NCBI RefSeq assembly: GCF_002153425.1
Contig: NZ_KZ119600.1
Coordinates: forward strand, 841,704-905,703
Direction: 5' to 3'
From: Litchfieldia alkalitelluris
GTDB lineage: Bacteria > Bacillota > Bacilli > Bacillales > Salisediminibacteriaceae
Length of the DNA: 64,000 nt
Shown piece after piece: positions 8,552-17,654 of the stretch. Position 1 is the first letter of the stretch; each line of letters opens with the position of its first letter. Position numbers and translations under genes: made by a program. Under the pieces are notes generated by a model. It had not been told where the DNA came from. It saw only the letters and a program-made list of their open reading frames with translations, and searched no databases.

Positions 8552-8756
8552 GGGATTTAGTATTTTAGTGGTGTGCATTGGTATGCAGTTGGCGAACACT
8601 GCCCTATGTTTGTTTACCCTATGATGCGCTGTCCTCAACTAGTTAATGCTAAATAAGCTGGACAAAGCAGCTGTTATTATTGATGTACGGGGTTGGCTAG
8701 CTTGGCCCTGTCTTCATTGAACCAACAAAAAAAAGCAAACTAATCTTCTCTACCCT

Positions 8757-8861
8757 CTATTTTCCTGCTCTTGAAATGGTCGTTCTTTCCTTACCGTTAC
8801 TAGGCTGTGCTGCATCTTTACTCTTAATCATGTTTCGTTTTGATTTTGATTTTTTACTCAA
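8757..8861 (-). CDS. Candidate 34-aa basic small protein (uncertain)
   Basis: A TTG-started frame encoding a Lys/Ser-rich peptide (SKKSKSKRNMIKSKDAAQPS region) with a GGAAAGG motif 12 bases upstream and a T-run after the stop. It recalls small basic spore-associated proteins, but I cannot match a family and the ribosome site spacing is long. It could be chance in a 935-bp gene-free stretch (8405-9339). Confidence 0.22.
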   Translation of the reverse strand: MSKKSKSKRNMIKSKDAAQPSNGKERTTISRAGK

Positions 8862-8927
8862 TGCATCGTCATTCCTTTCCAATTAGTTTATCAAGCTTAT
8901 TTTGATCATAAAGAGTGGGAATTATGT

Positions 8928-8962
8928 GTGGGTAGGGGGAGGTGTGTGTGGAGGGGGGGCGG
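8928..8962 (+). other. G-rich tract, possible G-quadruplex
   Basis: A purine/G-rich segment with G runs of 3, 5 and 7 (GGGTAGGGGGAGG, then GGAGGGGGGGCGG), unusual in this AT-rich intergenic region. Confidence 0.35.
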
Positions 8963-9120
8963 TTGACAGGATTGTTTAATATTGGAAAAAATAGTACGGT
9001 AGCCTTCATGGAGTGTTTACTTATTTATTTTGTTGTAAAAAGATGAGATGGAAGTGGAACTATCAGGTAGTGATGTCAAAGGACTTGGTTAATCTTTAGT
9101 GAATGGAGGTTATGACGCCA

Positions 9121-9203
9121 GAAATTGAAGGGAAGTCAAAATCTAGTCCGCAATTTTGAGAAATGCGGCCAAGAATTGAAGGGAAGTCAATATCTAGTCC
9201 GCA
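9121..9203 (+). repeat. Two direct 31-bp repeats
   Basis: GAATTGAAGGGAAGTCAA followed by TATCTAGTCCGCA occurs at 9173-9203 and, with two differences and one extra base, at 9121-9152. Between them CCGCA...TGCGG (9149-9169) can form a hairpin. No gene is seen here. Confidence 0.65.
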
Positions 9204-9220
9204 TTCCTAAAAAGAACCCC

Positions 9221-9251
9221 TGTGAACGCAAGAACCGTCCCTGCGTTCACA
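9221..9251. repeat. Palindromic element with GTTCAC arms
   Basis: TGTGAACGCA (9221-9230) and TGCGTTCACA (9242-9251) flank an 11-nt loop containing GAACCGTCC. It is reminiscent of, but distinct from, the GTGAACGTTCAC centre of the 66-bp repeat family. Confidence 0.6.
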
Positions 9252-9271
9252 ACATTAAAACATATGTTTGC

Positions 9272-9287
9272 TGACAGGAATGTGTCA
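9272..9287. promoter_or_regulatory. Dyad TGACA-N6-TGTCA, shared upstream element
   Basis: The 16-bp dyad TGACAGGAATGTGTCA lies about 52 bp before the gene at 9340. The surrounding block (GTTTGCTGACAGG, then GTGTCAAATTGCCTTGTTAT) recurs almost unchanged upstream of the lipoprotein gene at 44366, suggesting a common regulator or promoter. Confidence 0.55.
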
Positions 9288-9339
9288 AATTGCCTTGTTA
9301 TACTAAGGCTCATAAGAATGATTTAATGGGGGGATTTTC

Positions 9340-9768
9340 ATGTTATCTCAACCGTATTTTTTAGCTGTATGTAGTGAAAGACCAGATGAGAGGTTTAGTT
9401 TTTGGTACACTGTCTATTTTGTTAATAACACTGGAAAGGATATTGAAAAGCTGTCATTTCAAACTGGGTCACTTGTTACAACAAACAAAGAAATCATTCC
9501 ATCACCTAGGCTCAAACATGTGGTTGGGAAAGTTCCACAGTATAGTTCCATTGAAATTGACCTAGAAGAGGAGGATTCCTTTGATAGTGTTTTTCATCTT
9601 CACTTCGAACTAGAGTTTCAGGACAGCATAGAGGAAAAAAGCTTTATGATCGGCAGAAACTTAAGTGGGGGAAGGAAGCCATTCCATGAGTTACCTGTCC
9701 TCAACAAAATTGGTTATGCCTTCAGCAGCGGAAGCATGGCCCCAGAATCTCAACAATATGTGCAGTAG
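9340..9768 (+). CDS. Hypothetical protein, 142 aa
   Basis: The start ATG 9340 follows GGGGGG at a normal distance. The product has no signal peptide or membrane helix. It has alternating hydrophobic/polar strands (FSFWYTVYFVNNTGKDIEKL, FHLHFELEFQD) and reads like a small beta-sandwich protein. I do not recognise the family. Its upstream region carries the TGACA-N6-TGTCA dyad also found before the lipoprotein gene at 44366, so the two may be co-regulated. Confidence 0.65.
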   Translation: MLSQPYFLAVCSERPDERFSFWYTVYFVNNTGKDIEKLSFQTGSLVTTNKEIIPSPRLKHVVGKVPQYSSIEIDLEEEDSFDSVFHLHFELEFQDSIEEKSFMIGRNLSGGRKPFHELPVLNKIGYAFSSGSMAPESQQYVQ

Positions 9769-10005
9769 ACATAAGGGAGTGGATTTTTCCAACCATGGGA
9801 CTAACGGCAAAATACACAAAAGCTAAACCGGTTACAACCATTTCGTAAACAGGTAATAAGCTTCCAGATGTAGAATGTATAACTTACATTTCTTTTTCGT
9901 AGAAAAAAGTTTTATGTAAAAAAAAGTTTCCTGAAGAACTAGTATTTCTTGTTTCCTATAGAAAAAGTTAGATAAAGAATCTAGAGAGGAAGAGGAGGGA
10001 TTCCG

Positions 10006-13000
10006 TTGAAAAGCAGTATTTCCATGATTCATAAAATGTGCCAAGAACATCCCATATCAGAAAAAGTACTGATTGCCCCAACCTACTCTGCAGGGCGGCA
10101 GCTACTTCAGTTTTACACGCTGAAAGGTTATTCAGCAGTAAATCTAAGGATTGAAACCATTACCAGTATTGCTGAAAAATTGGTGAAGCCTTATTTACTA
10201 CAACATACCCTAAAGGCCATTCCCCCTGTTTTAGCTAGGCATTATATATTATCTTGCTTTGAGTCTGCCAAAGATCGTGGGGAGTTGAAATACTTCTATG
10301 AGCTTGAGGTTACGCCAGGGGTGATTCGCTCCATTCACCAAGCTATCTTAGAATTGAAACTCTCAGGGTTAAGGCCTAATGATTTATTGCCAGAGGCTTT
10401 TATTAGTAAAAACAAGGCAGAGGATTTGCAACACATTTTTTCTGCCTATGAAGAAATGATTACGAAAAATCGTTACGTTGATTACAGCGATATGCTTCGA
10501 ATTGCCATTGAAAAAGGGAAGTCAAATCGATCGAAGGTGGTTTATATTGCAATCCAACATGAAAAGTTTCACCCACTAGAGGAGGAATTGCTACAGACGC
10601 TAGTGAACGTTGATGAACGGTGCTTAAATTTACGAGAAACACAAATCGACAAGGCGGATATTAATAAGCAGTTGGGCATTTCCATGTTTCAGGCGAATGG
10701 GGAGAATAACGAAGTGAGGGAAGTGCTTCGTCAAATCAAAAAGGAGAAGCTTCCATTTGATCAAGTCACCATTCTTTACACTTCAAAGGAGCCATACACG
10801 CAGCTTTTCTATGATCTCGCTAATCGCCATCAAATTCCTGTGACATTCGGTCAAGGGGTTAACATTAGAAATACTGCTCCAGCCCAGTTATTCCTTGGCT
10901 TGTTACAGTGGATTAGGAATGATTTTCAGCTAACAGATTTTGTTCGGTTACTTCAGCAAGGTCATCTTCGAATCAAAGAAGAGGGGCCTTCTTCGACGAG
11001 AATGATATCTCGATTGAGGGACGCGGAGATTAGTTGGGGATTGGACAACTACACGTCACTCCTCCAGGCAAAACTCACACGTTTAGATGAGCAACTCGAG
11101 AAAATGACTCAGCCTGAGGAAAGTTATCAGTTTAAGCTGCGAGAGGAATTTGCATGGTTAAAAAATTGGTTCGAAATCTTTATTGGCGAGTTCCCACGAG
11201 ATGTCGCCCATGCAAGGACACAGGAACCCATTTCCTACGGAGAATTAGCGCAGACCCTTAAGTCTATTTTGGAAAAATATAGTCCAGACAAAGATCCATT
11301 GGATAAAGCCGCGAAGGAGAAAATCGTTCACGAGCTTGAAGTGCTTACTGAGTTAGGAGATGCAAAAAGCTTCGAAGAGTGCCGACTTCTTTTTTCAGAA
11401 ATGATGGAAGGGTTGAGTGTTGGTGCCTCTCAACCAAGCCCAGGACACATTCATGTCACGTCTTATAAAAATGGGGTGTGGACGCAGCGACCTTATACTT
11501 TCTTAGTTGGGTTGGACGCACAGCGTTTTCCAGGGCAAATAAAGGAAGATCCTATTCTCCTAGATGGGGAACGGCAGAAATTGAGTCATGGGCTTCACCT
11601 AAGGAAGGACAATCCGAAAGAAGCAAAGGGTATGATGGACCAGCTCCTTTCTGAGATGGAGGGGCAGCTGACATTGAGCTATCCTGCCTTTGATCCGATT
11701 GAAAATAGGGAGGCACATCCATCTTCCTACCTTCTTGAAGTATATCGGAAAAAAGTAGGGAATTCCTTTGCCCAATTTCAGGAGTTACGCGAGTCCCTTG
11801 GGGAGACGAAGGGCTACATTCCCGAAAACTTGGAAGCACCCGTTGATGAAGGGGAATGGTGGCTTCACAAGCTGTTTAACAACGAATATGACCAAGTAAG
11901 GGAAGCAATTTTTCTTGCTCATCCCCATTTAGAAAAGGGTCTACTGGCGCGGGCTGGCAAGGAAAGTAATGTGTTTACTCCGTTTGATGGAAGAATCACG
12001 GGAGATCTTTCCAGTCTTGATCCGCGAAAAAATAAGGAACTGATACTCTCCAGTTCGAGGCTTGAGCTATTAGGGAAGTGCCCTTATGCGTACTTTTTAA
12101 AATATGTTTTAAAAATAGAAGAGCCAAACGAGCAAGAGTATGATTTGGGCAAATGGTTGAACCCTGCCCAAAGGGGAAGCTTGCTTCATAAAATCTACGA
12201 GATTTTTAGCCGAGAATTGGCTGCGAGGGGAGAAAAGCCAAAGGTATCTGAGCATGAGTCCCTCTTGATGCAGGTGGTGGAAGATTGCTTGGCTGAACAG
12301 CGGGAGCTCCTTCCCCCGCCAAGTGAGCTCGTTTATACGTATGAGAAGGAGGAGCTTCTCCAGTCGTGTAGAGTATTTTTGAGTGTGGAGGAGGAGTATT
12401 CTGAGGAAGGGGTGCCAGAGCATTTCGAGCTGGCATTCGGAACGAAGAAAAGAAGTGAAGTGGCAGATGGGGCGGAGGAGGACGCGGAGAACATGAAGGA
12501 CGGAACTGAGGACGCGAAGGACGCAGAGGCCAAGACGGGTGAGGCTGAAGAGGCGGAAGTGGAGACGAAGGCGGACGTTGAACTCGAGGCTGCAACGGAG
12601 GCTGTGCCTATCACTCTACCATCTGGTGAAACCTTCTATTTGCGAGGGTTTATCGACAGGGTGGATAAGCTTCATGACGGGAGCTACCTCATACTTGATT
12701 ATAAAACGGGAAGCACGTACAGCTATGATGAAAATGGGTATTTGAAAGGTGGACGCCAGCTTCAGCATACCCTTTATGCCTTGGCGCTCGAATATATTTT
12801 TCAACAAAAAGGTGTTGAAGAAGCACCGAAAGTCCATCAAAGTGGCTATTATTTCCCTACTGTTAAGGGGGAGGGGCAGCGCGTGATGCGACCTCAGAAT
12901 CAGCGGGAGAGTTTTCTTGAGGCCCTCGAAGATCTCCTTGATATTATTAGTCACGGGCATTTCACAGTGACAGACGATACGAAAAATGATTGTAAGTTTT

Positions 13001-13116
13001 GCGAATATCGTACGGTTTGTGATCCGCATATCTATAAAGATTCCTTCTCTATCAAGGCAGAGGACCAGACGGCTCATGGAATCGATAAGCTAAGGAGGGT
13101 TCGGGACTATGACTAA
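10006..13116 (+). CDS. AddB-like helicase/exonuclease subunit with C-terminal RecB-type nuclease
   Basis: 1036 aa from TTG 10006 (GAGGAGGG upstream). The N-terminal half is a degenerate superfamily I helicase: the Walker A position reads VLIAPTYSAGRQLLQ with no GKS/GKT, unlike canonical Bacillus AddB. The C-terminus carries a PD-(D/E)XK nuclease (RGFIDRVD, then LILDYKTGS, then QLQHTLYALALEY). Cysteines in GKCPYAYFLKYV and CKFCEYRTVC are placed as in the Fe-S cluster-stabilised AddB nuclease. About 50 residues of Ala/Glu/Asp-rich low complexity (about nt 12447-12603) interrupt the loop before RGFIDRVD. The stop overlaps the AddA-like gene by 8 bp. It likely processes DNA ends with that partner; it looks like a divergent, possibly second, AddAB-type system rather than the housekeeping pair. 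Confidence 0.82.
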   Translation: MKSSISMIHKMCQEHPISEKVLIAPTYSAGRQLLQFYTLKGYSAVNLRIETITSIAEKLVKPYLLQHTLKAIPPVLARHYILSCFESAKDRGELKYFYELEVTPGVIRSIHQAILELKLSGLRPNDLLPEAFISKNKAEDLQHIFSAYEEMITKNRYVDYSDMLRIAIEKGKSNRSKVVYIAIQHEKFHPLEEELLQTLVNVDERCLNLRETQIDKADINKQLGISMFQANGENNEVREVLRQIKKEKLPFDQVTILYTSKEPYTQLFYDLANRHQIPVTFGQGVNIRNTAPAQLFLGLLQWIRNDFQLTDFVRLLQQGHLRIKEEGPSSTRMISRLRDAEISWGLDNYTSLLQAKLTRLDEQLEKMTQPEESYQFKLREEFAWLKNWFEIFIGEFPRDVAHARTQEPISYGELAQTLKSILEKYSPDKDPLDKAAKEKIVHELEVLTELGDAKSFEECRLLFSEMMEGLSVGASQPSPGHIHVTSYKNGVWTQRPYTFLVGLDAQRFPGQIKEDPILLDGERQKLSHGLHLRKDNPKEAKGMMDQLLSEMEGQLTLSYPAFDPIENREAHPSSYLLEVYRKKVGNSFAQFQELRESLGETKGYIPENLEAPVDEGEWWLHKLFNNEYDQVREAIFLAHPHLEKGLLARAGKESNVFTPFDGRITGDLSSLDPRKNKELILSSSRLELLGKCPYAYFLKYVLKIEEPNEQEYDLGKWLNPAQRGSLLHKIYEIFSRELAARGEKPKVSEHESLLMQVVEDCLAEQRELLPPPSELVYTYEKEELLQSCRVFLSVEEEYSEEGVPEHFELAFGTKKRSEVADGAEEDAENMKDGTEDAKDAEAKTGEAEEAEVETKADVELEAATEAVPITLPSGETFYLRGFIDRVDKLHDGSYLILDYKTGSTYSYDENGYLKGGRQLQHTLYALALEYIFQQKGVEEAPKVHQSGYYFPTVKGEGQRVMRPQNQRESFLEALEDLLDIISHGHFTVTDDTKNDCKFCEYRTVCDPHIYKDSFSIKAEDQTAHGIDKLRRVRDYD

Positions 13117-16100
13117 ATTCATTCCGAGGGATCAGCCCCACCGCGACCAAATCGGTGGGAATCTGGAAGATAATATATTAGTAGAAGCTGGGGCAGGATC
13201 AGGAAAGACGACCAGCCTTGTTGAACGGATGGTGAATACGGTTCTTGCAGGGAAAGTGAGGGCGAATCAAATCGCTGCCATTACATTTACAAGGAAAGCT
13301 GCAAATGAGTTGAAGGAGCGGTTTCAAATCGCCTTGGAAGAAAAGTATGTAAACAGTGTCAATAGTCGGGAGCAAGAGCTTATCAACGACGCTCTTACCG
13401 ATTTGGATCAGACCTTCCTCGGAACGATTCATTCCTTCTGTGCGAAGTTGTTGAAGGAGCGTCCGATTGAAGGGAATGTGGATCCGGACTTTCAGGAGCT
13501 TGATGATTTAGAGGACAAGCTTGTGCAGAATGCAGCCTGGGAGGAATATTTAAATGATTTGCAGCTGACGCAAAAACAAGTGTTAGATGATCTCCATCGG
13601 ATTGGCATTACGGCCCTTGATTTAAAGGCCAGCTATGGAACGTTGATTCATTATCCAGACGTGGACTGGGTGACGGTGCAAACCGAGCGTCCAGATTTCC
13701 GACCTGCTTTTTCCAAGCTGAAAGTAATCTTGTCAGAGGCCATTCGGGCAGTTCCAAATGAAGAACCACCAAATGGCTATGATCCTTTGCAAAAAATCAT
13801 TCGGCAGGCCAATCGAAGGTTAAGGTTTATAGATTCAAATGACGATCTTCAAATAAAGGACGTCCTAAAGCCCTTTGAAAGCCCAAAGAAAGCAACGCAA
13901 TACAAGTGGAATACAAAGGAAGATGGTAAGCACTTTACAGAGGTTTTTCAAGACTTTGCAGAAGGAATGGTGCAGCCCTTGTTACAGCAATGGCGGGAGC
14001 ATTGTCACTACTACATCATTCAGTTTTTGAAGGGCGCTGCAGCTGCCTATGAAAAAAGAAAGCTCCAGCAATCCATGCTGAACTTTCAAGACCTCTTGAT
14101 GAAAACATCGGACATGCTGCGGAAATACCCGGAGGTGCGATCGTACTTTCAAGAAAAATACCGTGTCTTAATGGTGGATGAGTTTCAAGACACGGACCCA
14201 ATCCAGGCTGAAATCGTTTTTTATTTAACGGGCGAGAATGTGGAGGAAAAAAATTGGCGCAAGCTCATACCAAGACAAGGATCCCTGTTTGTTGTAGGTG
14301 ATCCAAAGCAGTCAATTTATCGATTCCGTCGGGCAGATATCGATACGTACAATCTCGTAAAGGAGCTAATTGAGGAGCATGATGGCAAGGTGCTGGAGCT
14401 TACGGCGAATTTCCGGTCGTTACACTCCATCAAGGATACGGTGAACCCTGTTTTTCAGCCACTCATGCCGGAGGAAAGGAACTCCTATCAAGCACAGTTT
14501 CGTCCTTTGGACACAGTAAGGGAGGACGAGGCTCCGCATACTTCAGGTTTGAAGATCCTCGAGATACCAGAGGAATTTAAAAAGAAGGATGAAGTGGTAA
14601 AAGAGGAGGCGGAGCGGATTGCAAAGTATATTGCTTGGGCTGTGAACGGGAATGTCACCCTTGCTAGGACTCCAAAAGAACTGAAGCAAGGCGTGTCTCC
14701 GAAAGCGGAAGCGAAGGACTTTATGATCTTAATCCGCTATAAGGATTCTATGGATGTTTATGCGAGAATGCTAGAGGATTATGGGATTCCTGTGGAAATG
14801 TCAGGGAGCACCTCCCTTCAGGATTCTAGGGAGATCCAGGAATTGTTCAAGCTCATCAAACTCCTTGCTCAACCAGATCATCAAGTCTATTTAACGGCTG
14901 TGCTAAAGGGACTGTTTTTCGGCTTGAGCGATAACGATCTTTTCCAATACAAACAGGCTGGCGGCGTATTCCAGTTGTTTGCGACCGTCCCTGAGAGTTT
15001 GAGTTTGGTGCAGGAAGAGGGCGGGGGTGCTGCTAGTTTTCGCACTGGGGGTGCTGGTTTTGGCACGGAGGATACTGGTTTTCCCGCGGAAACTGAGGAA
15101 GAGGGTGGAGCTGCTGGTTTTCGCGTGGAAACAGAGGAAGAGACTGCTGGTTTTCGCACGGAGACTTCGGAAGAGGAAGCTGGTTTTCATGGGGAAAGTG
15201 GTGTTAGTACCACTAGTTTTCATACTGAAATCTCGAGTGCCCTTTCTCGACTGCAAAAATATTATTACTGGACGAGGAAATACACACCAGTCGTTGCCTT
15301 GGAAAAAATCATCGAAGATTTAGGCTTAGTTGCCTTTGCTGCATCAAGTGAGATGCCAAAGAGTGAAACGGGATACGTTTATCAAATGCTTGAAATGATT
15401 CGGAAAAAAGAAAGTAGCGGTGCATCTGACTTTGCAACCATTGTCGACCAGTATGAAACCATTTTGGAAGCGGATGTGGACGAGGAACTGAGCATTCGAG
15501 AAGAAAAGAATGCAGTTCGAATTATGAATTTACACAAAGCAAAGGGATTGGAAGCCCCCGTAGTTTTCCTAGCCCACTCAATGAAAAAAGTGGACGCAGG
15601 TAAAAAGGTAGCGAGGCATATTAAGCGGGAAGAGGACAGCTCCCAAGGCTTCTTTACATTTATAAAACCGGTGAACGAGTTTACGAACGAGATCATCGCC
15701 CAGCCAGTTAATTGGGGGGAATATGCTACTGAAGAAGCTGCATATTTAGATGCGGAGGAAGTTCGCCTCGTGTATGTGGCAGCGACAAGGGCGAAAAATA
15801 TGTTGGTCGTCTCCAGTAGTGGTAAGAACAATAAGAACCCTTGGAATATATTGGTGCAGCATGGTCAGGCTGCTAAAGCAGGGGTTGATGGCGGTGCAAG
15901 TCCCCTTCACCTTGAAATTCCTGATGTAGAGGAGGCGGAGCAGGGTCGGAAGGGGGAACGGAATCAGGGGGATGCGTTGTTGGAAGGTCCTTCCCAGGCG
16001 GAAATGCAGGCGCAGTTGGAGGTCGAGCGGAAGTTGAACGTGGAAGAGCTTATTGCGTTACGGGAAAACGAAGGTGAATGGACTCTGGGGTTGAAGAAGA

Positions 16101-16831
16101 AGAGCTATCATCAGCTGACGCCAACAGAGCAAGTGGATAAAGGAAAGCTTTCCTCCATTGTGCGTAAAGAAGGGGGCGGCCTGCAGTGGGGGTCCATGCT
16201 TCATGAACTCATAGAAGCCCTCGTTAAGGAAGAGGTTGATAGGAAAACTTGTGTGGAGTTACTTCTACAAGATTATCCTGAATTTGAGAAACGACGAGGT
16301 GAAATCGATCGTGTACTTGATCGTTTTGAACGGTCGGAACTATGGGGGAGAATCTGTCAAGCTGAAGAGAAATACCCAGAAGTTCCCTTTAGTGTAAAAA
16401 TCGAGCCGGGCCACACCCTTTATCCTGCGGAAAGGGAAGAGAGTGGACGGGTTGGTGATCGGAAGATTGCTAGCGATGGAGGAAGTATTGGAGGCGAAAC
16501 TACTGACTGGGCTAGTGGTATTGCCAGTGCTGTTAGTAGTAATAATGCTAGTAGTAGTGCTGCTAATGTCGATGGCTCTGTTGCTACTGCAGGTGTCCCT
16601 ATTCTCTACTCTGGAGTTATTGATTTAGTAATGAAAGAAAAAGATGGCTGGACCATTGTCGATTACAAGAGTGATAGGGTAAAGGAGAAGGGCGATCTTA
16701 GGCTACTAGCTGAGACCTATGGAGAGCAAATTAAGAGCTACGTCCATATTTGGAACGAACTCACTGGTGAACCAGTCCATAAAGCAGAGATTTATTTCAT
16801 TGAAGAAGATAAGTGTTTTGAAGTGAAGTAA
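13109..16831 (+). CDS. AddA-like UvrD-family helicase with C-terminal RecB-type nuclease
   Basis: 1240 aa. Helicase motif I is VEAGAGSGKTTSLVERM (about residues 28-44), motif II is MVDEFQDTDPIQ, motif III is VVGDPKQSIYRFRRAD, and the late motifs include MNLHKAKGLEAPVVFLAH and RLVYVAATRAKNML. The C-terminal PD-(D/E)XK nuclease has GVIDLVMKEKDGWTIVDYKS. Two regions are abnormal: a Gly/Glu/Phe-rich stretch with repeated GF-x-TE units (nt about 15013-15240), and a Ser/Ala/Gly-rich stretch (nt about 16431-16605) just before the GVIDLV strand. It forms an operon with the AddB-like gene (8-bp overlap). Role: ATP-driven end resection or degradation of double-stranded DNA. The family is clear; the assignment as housekeeping AddA is doubtful. 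Confidence 0.88.
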   Translation: MTKFIPRDQPHRDQIGGNLEDNILVEAGAGSGKTTSLVERMVNTVLAGKVRANQIAAITFTRKAANELKERFQIALEEKYVNSVNSREQELINDALTDLDQTFLGTIHSFCAKLLKERPIEGNVDPDFQELDDLEDKLVQNAAWEEYLNDLQLTQKQVLDDLHRIGITALDLKASYGTLIHYPDVDWVTVQTERPDFRPAFSKLKVILSEAIRAVPNEEPPNGYDPLQKIIRQANRRLRFIDSNDDLQIKDVLKPFESPKKATQYKWNTKEDGKHFTEVFQDFAEGMVQPLLQQWREHCHYYIIQFLKGAAAAYEKRKLQQSMLNFQDLLMKTSDMLRKYPEVRSYFQEKYRVLMVDEFQDTDPIQAEIVFYLTGENVEEKNWRKLIPRQGSLFVVGDPKQSIYRFRRADIDTYNLVKELIEEHDGKVLELTANFRSLHSIKDTVNPVFQPLMPEERNSYQAQFRPLDTVREDEAPHTSGLKILEIPEEFKKKDEVVKEEAERIAKYIAWAVNGNVTLARTPKELKQGVSPKAEAKDFMILIRYKDSMDVYARMLEDYGIPVEMSGSTSLQDSREIQELFKLIKLLAQPDHQVYLTAVLKGLFFGLSDNDLFQYKQAGGVFQLFATVPESLSLVQEEGGGAASFRTGGAGFGTEDTGFPAETEEEGGAAGFRVETEEETAGFRTETSEEEAGFHGESGVSTTSFHTEISSALSRLQKYYYWTRKYTPVVALEKIIEDLGLVAFAASSEMPKSETGYVYQMLEMIRKKESSGASDFATIVDQYETILEADVDEELSIREEKNAVRIMNLHKAKGLEAPVVFLAHSMKKVDAGKKVARHIKREEDSSQGFFTFIKPVNEFTNEIIAQPVNWGEYATEEAAYLDAEEVRLVYVAATRAKNMLVVSSSGKNNKNPWNILVQHGQAAKAGVDGGASPLHLEIPDVEEAEQGRKGERNQGDALLEGPSQAEMQAQLEVERKLNVEELIALRENEGEWTLGLKKKSYHQLTPTEQVDKGKLSSIVRKEGGGLQWGSMLHELIEALVKEEVDRKTCVELLLQDYPEFEKRRGEIDRVLDRFERSELWGRICQAEEKYPEVPFSVKIEPGHTLYPAEREESGRVGDRKIASDGGSIGGETTDWASGIASAVSSNNASSSAANVDGSVATAGVPILYSGVIDLVMKEKDGWTIVDYKSDRVKEKGDLRLLAETYGEQIKSYVHIWNELTGEPVHKAEIYFIEEDKCFEVK

Positions 16832-16840
16832 AATATAAAG

Positions 16841-16906
16841 TTCAGGGACCTGGTCCCCGACAGTTTTGTGAACGTTCACAGAATTGTGCGGGACCAGGTC
16901 CCTGAA
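16841..16906 (-). repeat. 66-bp nested palindromic repeat, copy 2
   Basis: Outer arms TTCAGGGACCTGGTCCC and GGGACCAGGTCCCTGAA, centre GTGAACGTTCAC. The variable arm is on the left (CCCCGACAGTTTTG) and the constant arm on the right. Flanking AAAG/CTTT extends pairing to 16837-16910. It lies between convergent genes and touches the stop of the minus-strand gene. Confidence 0.92.
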
Positions 16907-16911
16907 CTTTT

Positions 16912-17373
16912 TCAGCGTATTAAGGTTGGATCAGCACCAAACCAAGTTTCCTGCTCATTATAATCTGTAAATGGACGAATCCAGCAAACTCCAAATTGAA
17001 AGATTTTGTTTACAGTATTTAAGTTAGTCTCATACTCAATCCCATTACTTAAATATGATCCACTATAGTCTAGACTATCTTCGGACTCTAGCCCGAATGA
17101 TGCCTCTATTCCGATCGTTAATTTAGTAGAATCGTCGTAGAAAGAAATGGCTTCAAGCCTTTCGCCACTTTCAATAATTGTGTGGTGATTCTCTACCGAA
17201 GGCAAGCAGCACCTTATTTTTTGAATCCCATCATCTTTTGTATATTCGTATTGGATTAAATACCTTCCACTCACATTGCGACAAGTTCTATCTAATGCAA
17301 CTTGTACAACTGTATATTCTATTTCCTCATCATTCACAAACAATCTCACTTGCCCCAGTGGAGTTACTAACAT
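16912..17373 (-). CDS. Hypothetical protein, 153 aa
   Basis: GAGGGTGG lies 6 bases before the ATG. The product is soluble, strand-rich and contains several Cys (CRNV, IRCCLP, GVCWIRPF). No family is recognised. The C-terminal codons end against the copy-2 repeat, which may act as terminator. A 16-bp palindrome at 17410-17425 is a possible operator. Confidence 0.6.
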   Translation of the reverse strand: MLVTPLGQVRLFVNDEEIEYTVVQVALDRTCRNVSGRYLIQYEYTKDDGIQKIRCCLPSVENHHTIIESGERLEAISFYDDSTKLTIGIEASFGLESEDSLDYSGSYLSNGIEYETNLNTVNKIFQFGVCWIRPFTDYNEQETWFGADPTLIR

Positions 17374-17409
17374 CGAACCACCCTCTTTATGTTTTCTATC
17401 TAACTATCT

Positions 17410-17425
17410 AAATAGTTTACTATTT
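17410..17425. promoter_or_regulatory. Palindrome AAATAGTTTACTATTT, possible operator
   Basis: A perfect 7+2+7 dyad 37-52 bp upstream of the 16912-17373 gene. Further AACTATTT-like half sites surround it. Confidence 0.4.
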
Positions 17426-17502
17426 AACTATTTCTCAGTTAACTTACCTAAAGACCTAAAGGTATTCCCCTTAAATCATATCACAAGTTTTACCATTAAA
17501 AG

Positions 17503-17568
17503 TTCAGGGACCTGGTCCCCAAAAATTTTGTGAACGTTCACAGAATTGTGCGGGACCAGGTCCCTGAA
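17503..17568 (-). repeat. 66-bp nested palindromic repeat, copy 3
   Basis: Same length and outer arms as copy 2. The variable arm on the left is degenerate (CCCCAAAAATTTTG); the right arm is constant. It lies between the divergent genes at 16912-17373 and 17655-18611. Confidence 0.92.
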
Positions 17569-17654
17569 CTTAGTGAATGGAGGGATTTTGAGGATATTTG
17601 TAGAATCTGTTATATAATTCCAACCTGTTTCGTATGAAAGGAGCAATCTTACAA

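Noticed and set aside
8382..8624. 80-codon frame after the anti-sigma-like gene
   Set aside because: It overlaps the gene end and runs through the terminator hairpin.
12206..12614. Minus-strand frames within the AddB-like gene
   Set aside because: Pro/Ser-rich shadows of the acidic low-complexity insert.
16837..16910. The palindromic repeats as ordinary terminators only
   Set aside because: They lack T-runs in most cases, occur in leaders as well as at gene ends, and keep a fixed 66-bp design with a constant and a variable arm.
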